Source: Betaproteobacteria bacterium (GTDB lineage: Bacteria; Pseudomonadota; Gammaproteobacteria; Burkholderiales; SG8-39). From it: a stretch of 6,070 bases of DNA. Both the position numbers and the translations under genes were made by a program. The stretch covers positions 1 through 6,070 of the forward strand of contig JAFAGU010000392.1 of NCBI GenBank assembly GCA_019237595.1, written 5' to 3'. How positions within the stretch are numbered: the stretch's first letter is position 1; every line of letters starts with the position of its first letter. Positions 1 through 5,361 of this stretch are shown in pieces. Under the pieces are notes generated by a model. That model saw only the letters and a list, made by a program, of their open reading frames with translations. It was not told the origin of the DNA and did no database searches.

Positions 1-815
1 AGGCCGTGTCGCCGGCGCCGCCGCAGATGTACCACTGGGCCGAGCCCGGGCTGGGGCAGGAGCTCGCGCGCATGGTGAACGAGCGCCTCGCGGAAATCGT
101 CGCGCAGCATCCGGATCGCTTCGTGGCCCTGGGTTCCGTGCCGCTCCAGGACGCGAGCCTGGCCGTTTCCGAGTTGACGTTCCTGATGAAGAACCTGGGC
201 TTCCGGGGCGTGGAGATCGGGGGAAGCGTCAACGGCAAGAACCTGACCGATCCTTCGTTGGGCCTGGAAAAGTTCTTCGCGAAGTGCGAGGAGCTCGGCG
301 CGGTCGTCTTCATCCACCCCGGCGGCTACTCGAACGCCGAGCGCCTGACCGAGCACTACTTCAACAACGTGATCGGCAACCCGCTCGAGACTACGGTGGC
401 GGTGAGCTACCTCATCTTCGACGGCGTGATGGACCGGCATCCGAAGCTGAAGGTCGTGCTTCCGCACGGCGGCGGCTACCTCGCCCACTATTGGGCGCGC
501 ATGGACCACGGCTGGCGTGCGCGCCCGGACTGCCGCACCGTGATCAAGAAGAAGCCGTCGAGCTACCTGGAGAAGTTCTACTTCGACACCATCACCTTCG
601 ATCCGGGGATGCTGCGCCACCTGATCGACCGCTTCGGCGCCGACCACGTGCTGCTCGGCACCGACTATCCCTTCGACATGGGGGTCGAGGATCCGGTGGG
701 CTTCATCGCCAAGACACCGCGCCTCACCGCTGCGGAACGGGTCGCGATCGAGGGCGGCAACGCCGCCAGACTATTGAAGATTGACTACAATAAGTTCACA
801 AGGAGGAGGTCATGA
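1..815 (+). CDS. ACMSD-type amidohydrolase (amidohydrolase_2 family), 5'-truncated by the window
   Basis: Metal-dependent amidohydrolase of the ACMSD family, whose members decarboxylate or hydrolyse aromatic and ring-derived carboxylic acids in the cytoplasm. Numbering from the GTG at 6, visible motifs are H104 in FIHPGG, H154 in LPHGGG and D220 in LGTDYPFDM. The spacings of 50 and 66 residues match, from memory, the third metal-binding His, the catalytic His and the metal-binding Asp of Pseudomonas ACMSD (H177, H228, D294). The GTG at 6 is not the start: the residues after it (SPAPPQMYHW) belong to the interior of the family, and the N-terminal HxH metal motif is missing, so roughly 70-75 residues lie upstream. 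The C-terminus follows the usual GNAARLL end with a short basic tail. The TGA overlaps the next gene's ATG (ATGA). The family is clear; the substrate cannot be read from sequence. A gamma-resorcylate-type decarboxylase or a lactone hydrolase are alternatives. Confidence 0.88.
   Translation, partial: AVSPAPPQMYHWAEPGLGQELARMVNERLAEIVAQHPDRFVALGSVPLQDASLAVSELTFLMKNLGFRGVEIGGSVNGKNLTDPSLGLEKFFAKCEELGAVVFIHPGGYSNAERLTEHYFNNVIGNPLETTVAVSYLIFDGVMDRHPKLKVVLPHGGGYLAHYWARMDHGWRARPDCRTVIKKKPSSYLEKFYFDTITFDPGMLRHLIDRFGADHVLLGTDYPFDMGVEDPVGFIAKTPRLTAAERVAIEGGNAARLLKIDYNKFTRRRS
800..810 (+). promoter_or_regulatory. Strong Shine-Dalgarno for the binding-protein gene
   Basis: AAGGAGGAGGT contains two overlapping Shine-Dalgarno cores. 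AAGGAGG (800-806) sits 5 nt before the ATG at 812, which is ideal spacing; the second core ends only 1 nt before it. This is by far the best ribosome binding site in the window and fits a highly translated periplasmic protein. It lies inside the end of the amidohydrolase gene, where it is read as three consecutive AGG arginine codons. Confidence 0.85.
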
Positions 816-2044
816 GGAAAGCGCTTTCTTTCGTCGCGGGGCTGCTGCTTGCCGGCTTTGCCGCGCTTGCGTCCGCGCAAGGCAACCCGATCAAGATCGG
901 CATGAGCATGCCGCAGACCGGCTCGCTCGGCGCCGGCGGCCAGGCCGCGCTGCTGGCCATCCGGATGTGGGTCGAGGACGTGAACGCCAAGGGCGGGCTC
1001 CTCAACCGCAAGGTCGAGCTCGTGGTCTACGACGACCAGACGAACCCGGCGAACACCCCGGGGATCTATACCAAGCTGCTCGACGTCGACAAGGTCGACC
1101 TGTTGTTCGCGCCCTATGGAACGGTGCCCACGGCGCCGATCATGCCGCTCGTCAAGCAGCGGGGGCTCCTCCTCATGGGGAATTTCTCGTTCCAGGTGAA
1201 CCACACCGTCAAGCACGACATGTGGTTCAACAACGCTCCCTGGACCGACGCCTCGAGCTGGTTCGACGGGTGGATCACCATCGGCAAGCGCGTGGGCGGA
1301 AAGACGATCGCGTTCCTCGCCGCTGACCAGGAGTTCGCCCAGAACCTGGCGAACGGCGCCCGCGAGCTCGCGAAGAAGGCCGGGCTCCAGACCGTCTTCG
1401 ACCAGAACTACCCCCCGACGACCACGGACTTCTCGTCGCTCGTGCGCGCGATCCGGCAGACGAACGCGGACCTCGTCTTCATTGCCTCCTACCCGAACGA
1501 CTCGGTGGCGATCATCCGCTCGGTCAACGAGATCGGCATCGGCTCGAACGTGAAGCTCTTCGGCGGCGGCATGGTCGGCCTGCAGTTCACGCCCAACATG
1601 GTCAACCTCGGCAGCCTGCTGAACGGCGTCGTCAACTACAACTCCTACGTGCCCGGCCTCAAGTATCCGGGCATCGACGAGTTCCTGAAGCGCTATGCGC
1701 AGAAGGCGGCCGAAGCGAAGGTCGACCCGCTGGGCTTCTACCTTCCGCCGTTCAACTACGCGATGGGGCAGATGGTCGAGCAGGCGGTGAACGGCACCAA
1801 GAGCCTCGACCAGAAGAAGCTCGCCGAGTACCTGCACACCCACGAGATGCAGACCATCGTCGGGCCGATCCGCTATGGCCCCGACGGCGAATGGGCCAAC
1901 CCGCGCGTCATCCAGGCGCAGTTCCAGGACGTCGCGGACAAGAACATGGACCAGTTCCGCCAGCCCGGCAAGCAGGTGATCCTGTGGCCCGAGCAGTACA
2001 AGAACGGCAACGCCATCGTCCCGTTCGACAAGGCGCGCAAATAA
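812..2044 (+). CDS. Periplasmic substrate-binding protein of a HAAT (branched-chain amino acid-type) ABC transporter
   Basis: Periplasmic receptor that delivers a solute to the LivHMGF-like complex encoded just downstream. It has 410 residues, normal for the Periplasmic_binding_6 family. A signal peptide is clear: basic MRK, a hydrophobic core (residues 5-20) and a likely cleavage after ASA (residue 22). The mature protein starts with the family-typical beta strand IKIGMSMPQTGSLG and continues with a MWVEDVNAKGG helix and VVYDDQTNPA. The ligand loops read APYGTVPT (100-107) and MGNFSFQ (122-128), unlike the Ser/Ala/Thr-rich loops of LivJ/LivK that grip an amino acid backbone. I therefore infer a non-amino-acid substrate, probably an aromatic or other carboxylate, in line with the upstream amidohydrolase. 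The ATG at 812 has an excellent Shine-Dalgarno and overlaps the preceding stop, so translation is coupled. A terminator-like hairpin follows the gene. Family confident; ligand unknown. Confidence 0.93.
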   Translation: MRKALSFVAGLLLAGFAALASAQGNPIKIGMSMPQTGSLGAGGQAALLAIRMWVEDVNAKGGLLNRKVELVVYDDQTNPANTPGIYTKLLDVDKVDLLFAPYGTVPTAPIMPLVKQRGLLLMGNFSFQVNHTVKHDMWFNNAPWTDASSWFDGWITIGKRVGGKTIAFLAADQEFAQNLANGARELAKKAGLQTVFDQNYPPTTTDFSSLVRAIRQTNADLVFIASYPNDSVAIIRSVNEIGIGSNVKLFGGGMVGLQFTPNMVNLGSLLNGVVNYNSYVPGLKYPGIDEFLKRYAQKAAEAKVDPLGFYLPPFNYAMGQMVEQAVNGTKSLDQKKLAEYLHTHEMQTIVGPIRYGPDGEWANPRVIQAQFQDVADKNMDQFRQPGKQVILWPEQYKNGNAIVPFDKARK

Positions 2045-2060
2045 GCTCCCACCCGGAAGG

Positions 2061-2089
2061 AAGGCGCGGCTCGACCGCGCCTTTTTTTT
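2061..2089 (+). terminator. Intrinsic terminator or attenuator between the binding-protein and permease genes
   Basis: A GC-rich stem GGCGCGG (2063-2069) pairs with CCGCGCC (2075-2081) around the loop CTCGA, followed by eight T residues (2082-2089). The stem can be extended by two A-T pairs (2061-2062 with 2082-2083). This is a textbook rho-independent terminator shape, 16 nt after the TAA. Because the permease ATG lies only 3 nt after the T-run and the genes clearly belong together, partial termination is more likely than a full stop. That would make the receptor mRNA more abundant than the membrane-complex mRNA, as in many ABC operons. Confidence 0.85.
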
Positions 2090-2092
2090 GAC

Positions 2093-2968
2093 ATGTTCTC
2101 GCTCGACCTCCTCTTCGAGGCGCTGATCTTCGGCGTGCTGCTCGGCTGCTTCTACGCCGCGGTCAGCATCGGGCTCTCGGTGTCCTTCGGCCTGCTGGAC
2201 GTGCCGCACGTCGCGCACCCGGCGATCATGGTGCTCGGGTCCTACTGCACGTGGCTGCTCGCCACGCGCTCCAGCCTCGACCCGCTGCTCGCGGGCGTGT
2301 TGCTCATGCCCGCCTTTTTTCTCGTCGGCGTGCTCGTCTATCGGTTCTACTACGAGACGTTCGAGCGCCGCGGAAGCGACGCGGCCGTGCGCGGGCTCGC
2401 GTTCTTCTTCGGCCTTGCGTTCATCATCGAGGTCGGGCTGATCCTCTTCTTCGGCGTCGACCAGCGCTCGGTCGAGGCGTCCTACATCGGGAAGAGCTTC
2501 CGCTTCGGCGACTACCGCATCCCGATGCGCATGCTGGTCGCTTTCGCGGTCGCGTTGCTCCTGACCTTCTTCCTGTCGCTCTATCTTTCCAGGACCTTTG
2601 TCGGCAGGGCGATCAAGGCAGTGGCGCAGGACGAGCCTGCGTTGCGCCTGATGGGCGCGAATCCCGTGCGCATCAAGCAATGGGCCTTCGGCATCGCCAC
2701 CGGCGTATCCGCGCTCGCGGGGGCGATGCTCGTCATCGTGAGCCCGGTCGAGCCCGCCATGGACCGGGTCTACATCGGCCGTACGTTCTGCGTCGTGGTG
2801 CTCGCCGGCCTGGGCAGCATGACCGGCACGCTCGCCGCCGGGCTCATCCTCGGCATCGCCGAGTCCGTGGTGATGATGCTGTTCGGAGCTTCCTGGGCGC
2901 CGGCGGTGGCTTTCGGGCTCCTCCTCGTGGTGCTCGGCCTCCGGCCGCAGGGGCTGTTCGGAAGATGA
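2093..2968 (+). CDS. livH: HAAT-family ABC transporter permease, LivH-like
   Basis: Inner-membrane permease subunit that pairs with the LivM-like protein to form the translocation path. It has 291 residues, the normal family length. The N-terminus (LLFEALIFGVLLGCFYAAVS, residues 6-25) is the usual LivH first membrane helix, followed by SFGLLDVPHVAHPAIMVLGSY, the family equivalent of the FAHGELLMLGAY region. Further hydrophobic segments lie near 63-83, 101-121, 146-166, 198-216 and 232-282. The cytoplasmic ATPase-coupling loop is AVAQDEPALRLMGANP (176-191), and the C-terminus carries the conserved LRPQGLFG. The ATG at 2093 gives the right N-terminus, yet it lies 3 nt after a terminator T-run with no Shine-Dalgarno directly before it; a purine run GGAAGG at 2055-2060 lies across the hairpin. 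The stop lies in the first copy of an 11-bp tandem repeat. The symbol denotes family, not proven leucine transport. Confidence 0.92.
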   Translation: MFSLDLLFEALIFGVLLGCFYAAVSIGLSVSFGLLDVPHVAHPAIMVLGSYCTWLLATRSSLDPLLAGVLLMPAFFLVGVLVYRFYYETFERRGSDAAVRGLAFFFGLAFIIEVGLILFFGVDQRSVEASYIGKSFRFGDYRIPMRMLVAFAVALLLTFFLSLYLSRTFVGRAIKAVAQDEPALRLMGANPVRIKQWAFGIATGVSALAGAMLVIVSPVEPAMDRVYIGRTFCVVVLAGLGSMTGTLAAGLILGIAESVVMMLFGASWAPAVAFGLLLVVLGLRPQGLFGR

Positions 2969-3003
2969 GTGGAAGATGAGCCGAAGATGAGCGCCCGATG
3001 AAA
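2960..3003 (+). repeat. 11-bp tandem repeat at the permease junction, creating chained ATGA overlaps
   Basis: Three near-identical 11-bp units, GGAAGATGAGT (2960-2970), GGAAGATGAGC (2971-2981) and CGAAGATGAGC (2982-2992), are followed by a degenerate fourth, GCCCGATGAAA (2993-3003). Each contains ATGA, so ATGs fall at 2965, 2976, 2987 and 2998. The first ATGA holds the livH stop and the last ATG starts livM. Each of the first three ATGs opens a four-codon ORF (MSGR, MSRR, MSAR) that stops within the next unit's ATGA. The array fills the 29-nt gap between the two permease genes. Confidence 0.9.
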
Positions 3004-3930
3004 TTCTGGATCGGTGCGGCCCTTGCCCTGGCGATCGGTGTCGGGCTCCCCCTTCTGCCGGTTAACGAGTACGTCTTCTATGCCGGCTACGTCGTCCTCA
3101 CGTACGTCGTGCTCGCCACGGCATGGAACATCCTGGGCGGCTACGCGGGCTATGTGAACTTCGGACCGCCGGCGTTCTTCGGCATCGGCGCCTATGCGGC
3201 AGTCGTGCTCTTCAAGTGGCTCGGGGCGCCGCTCGGGGTGCAGATCGCCGGGGCCGCCTTCATGGGCGGGGCGATGGGCTTCGGCGTCGGCCTTCTCACG
3301 CTTCGGCTGAGGGGCATCTTTTTCGCCATCGCGACCGTGGCGATCATCTTCATCATGGAAACGCTCATGGTGAACTGGCGCTACGTCGGCGGCGCCACGG
3401 GGCTGCAGCTCCTGCGCCCGCAGGTCGAGCTCTACGCGAGCTACACCCGCATGCTTTTCGCCGTCATCGCCGTGATGGCGGTCGCCTCCGTCGCCATCGC
3501 GCGCTACGTGCAGGAGTCCTGGATAGGCCGGGGCCTTCGCGCGCTGCGCGACAGCGAGGAGGCCGCCGAAGGCTGCGGCGTGCCGACGCTCAGGCTCAAG
3601 CTCGTCGCCTGCACGCTCTCGGGCGCGCTCATGGGCGCGGCCGGCGCGCCGATGCCCATGTACCTAAGCTTCATCGAGCCGGCGTCGACCTTCAACCTCG
3701 CGTACACGATCGGCTCGCTCGGCAGCGCCATCATCGGCGGCATGTCGCACTGGGCGGGGCCGATCGTCGGCGCCATCCTGCTCGGCTCGCTGCAGCAGAT
3801 CATCACGGTGACGATCTCGAACGAGATGAACGTGCTCGTGGTCGGCGTGCTCCTCGTGGTCTTCGTGGTCGCGGCGCCCGAGGGCATCCTGGGGCTCTTC
3901 AGGAAGGTGCTCGGAAGAACCTCCAAATGA
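2998..3930 (+). CDS. livM: HAAT-family ABC transporter permease, LivM-like
   Basis: Second inner-membrane permease subunit of the transporter, 310 residues, within the family range and without the long N-terminal extension of enteric LivM. Recognisable blocks are NILGGYAGYVNFGPPAFFGIGAY (44-66, normally NLLAGYAGQLSLGHAAFFGIGAY), LRGIFFAIATVA (104-115), GGATGL (131-136), the ATPase-coupling loop ALRDSEEAAEGCGVP (182-196) and the C-terminal APEGILGLF (293-301). About eight to nine hydrophobic segments are visible. The ATG at 2998 gives the expected short hydrophobic N-terminus. It has no strong Shine-Dalgarno of its own and is the last of four ATGs spaced 11 nt apart, so it is probably reached through coupled reinitiation after livH. 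The TGA overlaps the start of the ATPase gene as ATGA (3927-3930). The symbol denotes family; the substrate is unproven. Confidence 0.92.
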   Translation: MKFWIGAALALAIGVGLPLLPVNEYVFYAGYVVLTYVVLATAWNILGGYAGYVNFGPPAFFGIGAYAAVVLFKWLGAPLGVQIAGAAFMGGAMGFGVGLLTLRLRGIFFAIATVAIIFIMETLMVNWRYVGGATGLQLLRPQVELYASYTRMLFAVIAVMAVASVAIARYVQESWIGRGLRALRDSEEAAEGCGVPTLRLKLVACTLSGALMGAAGAPMPMYLSFIEPASTFNLAYTIGSLGSAIIGGMSHWAGPIVGAILLGSLQQIITVTISNEMNVLVVGVLLVVFVVAAPEGILGLFRKVLGRTSK

Positions 3931-4643
3931 GCGAGCTCCTCGAGATCAATTCGCTATCCAAGAGCTTCGGAGGCTTCGCCGCGCTCACCGACGTGACGCT
4001 CGCGATCGCCGAAGGCGAGCGCTTCGGGCTCATCGGGCCGAACGGCTCCGGGAAAACGACGCTCATCAATTGCGTCTCGGGGATGCTGAGGAACGAAGCC
4101 GGGTCGATCCGCTTCTCGGGCGAGGAGGTGCGCCGGCTGCCCGCCTACCAGCGCACGCGCCGCGGCATCGCCCGCAGCTTCCAGATCCCGCGGCCCTTCA
4201 GGAGCATGACGGTGCTCGAGAACCTGCTCGTGCCGTACCAGTATGTCGGCCACCTCCGCGATGACGAGGCGCGCGCCCAGGCCCTCGAGGTGCTGAGGGA
4301 CCTGGGCCTCTCCCAGAAGGCCGAAGCGCTTTCGAGCACGCTCTCCCAGGTCGAGCTCCGCAAGCTCGAGCTCGCGCGAGCCATGGCGGCGCGGCCGAAG
4401 CTCCTCATCTCCGACGAGGCGATGGCCGGGCTGTCGGGCTCGGAGGTCGACGAGGTGCTCAAGATCCTCTTCGACCTGAACGCGAAGGGCATCACCGTGA
4501 TCATGATCGAGCACATCATGCAGGCGGTGATGCGCTTCTCGCAGCGCGTGGTGTGCCTCGATGCCGGCCGCATCATCTGCGAAGGCGCGCCGGAGTCGAT
4601 CGTGAAGGAGCCCGAGGTGCAGAGGGCCTACCTTGGCGCTTAG
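3927..4643 (+). CDS. livG: HAAT-family ABC transporter ATPase, LivG-like, with a degenerate signature motif
   Basis: Cytoplasmic nucleotide-binding subunit that powers the transporter as a heterodimer with the LivF-like protein. It has 238 residues, about 15 fewer than typical LivG; the usual variable stretch after ENLLV is short. Visible motifs: Walker A GPNGSGKTT (37-45), Q-loop Q86 in SFQIPRPF, Walker B LLISDE (159-164, with D163 and E164), D-loop region MAGLSGSE (166-173), switch His H196 in MIEHIM and the family C-terminus YLGA. The odd part is the ABC signature: where LivG proteins usually have LSYGQQRRLEIARAL, this one reads LSQVELRKLELARAM (139-153), so the signature Gly and Gln are Val and Glu. 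The residue after Walker B is Ala (DEA) instead of the usual Pro. The ATG at 3927 overlaps the livM stop and has GGAAG 9 nt upstream. The same frame is open far upstream inside livM, but that stretch is a shadow. The family is secure. Confidence 0.92.
   Translation: MSELLEINSLSKSFGGFAALTDVTLAIAEGERFGLIGPNGSGKTTLINCVSGMLRNEAGSIRFSGEEVRRLPAYQRTRRGIARSFQIPRPFRSMTVLENLLVPYQYVGHLRDDEARAQALEVLRDLGLSQKAEALSSTLSQVELRKLELARAMAARPKLLISDEAMAGLSGSEVDEVLKILFDLNAKGITVIMIEHIMQAVMRFSQRVVCLDAGRIICEGAPESIVKEPEVQRAYLGA
4621..4626 (+). promoter_or_regulatory. Ribosome binding site that decides the TTG start of the LivF-like gene
   Basis: AGAGGG ends 6 nt before the TTG at 4633. It is the only Shine-Dalgarno-like run near this start and lies inside the end of the LivG-like gene. 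An in-frame TGA at 4603-4605 blocks any longer reading, and there is no ATG or GTG between that stop and the conserved start of the protein. TTG with this site is therefore the best choice. Confidence 0.65.
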
Positions 4644-5361
4644 CCTCGAGATCCGCGGCCTCGACGCCGGCTACGGCGCGGTGCGCGCGCTCCACGGCGT
4701 CTCGCTCTCCATCGGCGAGAAGGAGACCGTGGCGCTCCTCGGCACGAATGGCAACGGCAAGAGCACGCTCATGAAGTGCGTCATGGGCATGGTGCGCCCG
4801 AGCCGCGGCGACATCGTGCTGAACCTCGACGGCCAGGCGTTCGACCTGAAGACGCTCTCGACCGAGGCGATCGTCGACCTCGGCGTGGCCATGGTGCCGG
4901 AGGGCCGGCGGCTCTTCCCGCGGCTCACGGTGGAGGAGAACCTGCTCCTCGGCGCCTACCGGCGCGCCTCGCGGCGCCAGCTCGGGCGGAACCTCGAGTT
5001 CTGCTACGAGGCCTTCCCCGTCCTGAAGGAGCGCCGCCGCCAGCTCGCGGGCTCGATGTCCGGCGGACAGCAGCAGATGCTCGCCATCGCGCGCGCCCTC
5101 ATGTCCGCGCCGAAGCTCCTGCTCGTGGACGAGCCGTCGGTCGGCCTCGCGCCGATCCTCGTCTCCCACACGATCACGAAGATCAAGGAGCTGAAGGAGG
5201 AATACGGCCTCACGGTGCTGATGGCCGAGCAGAACTTCCACCAGGCGATCCGCATCGCCGACCGCGGCTCGATCATCGTGCACGGCGAGATCGTGTTCTC
5301 GGGCACCGTGTCGGAGCTCGAGAAGAACGAGCTCGTGAAGAGCTACTACCTCGGCACATGA
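4633..5361 (+). CDS. livF: HAAT-family ABC transporter ATPase, LivF-like
   Basis: Second cytoplasmic ATPase of the transporter, 242 residues, normal length. Motifs: Walker A GTNGNGKST (37-45), VPEGRRLFPRLTVEENL (88-104, the LivF hallmark, with Glu where most ABC ATPases have the Q-loop Gln), a full signature MSGGQQQ (142-148), Walker B LLLVDEPS (162-169, D166 and E167), and MAEQN (197-201), with Gln at the switch-His position, both usual for LivF. The C-terminus VKSYYLGT is typical. The stretch LNLDGQAFDLKTLSTEAIVDLG before VPEGR is slightly longer than in common LivF proteins. The start is the TTG at 4633, which gives MALSLEIRGLDAGYG and overlaps the LivG-like gene by 11 nt, with AGAGGG 6 nt upstream. 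The stop overlaps the next gene as ATGA (5358-5361). Substrate specificity lies in the binding protein, not here. Confidence 0.93.
   Translation: MALSLEIRGLDAGYGAVRALHGVSLSIGEKETVALLGTNGNGKSTLMKCVMGMVRPSRGDIVLNLDGQAFDLKTLSTEAIVDLGVAMVPEGRRLFPRLTVEENLLLGAYRRASRRQLGRNLEFCYEAFPVLKERRRQLAGSMSGGQQQMLAIARALMSAPKLLLVDEPSVGLAPILVSHTITKIKELKEEYGLTVLMAEQNFHQAIRIADRGSIIVHGEIVFSGTVSELEKNELVKSYYLGT

Noticed and set aside
774..791. Possible promoter before the binding-protein gene (TACAAT at 786-791 resembles a -10 box; TTGAAG at 774 and TTGACT at 781 resemble -35 boxes)
   Set aside because: No -35-like element lies 16-18 nt before TACAAT, and TTGACT has AGGAGG where its -10 should be. The ATGA overlap already explains expression. 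A weak internal promoter cannot be excluded.
785..2680. A 631-residue minus-strand open frame antisense to the binding-protein and livH genes
   Set aside because: It is extremely rich in Arg, Asp, Glu, His and Val without domain-like motifs, spans two well-supported plus-strand genes and a terminator, and is the expected stop-free antisense frame of high-GC codons.
3123..3926. A long upstream extension in frame with the LivG-like ATPase, suggesting a fusion protein
   Set aside because: The extension is Arg/His/Ala-rich low-complexity shadow of livM; the ATPase homology begins exactly at the ATG at 3927, which has a plausible ribosome site and overlaps the livM stop.
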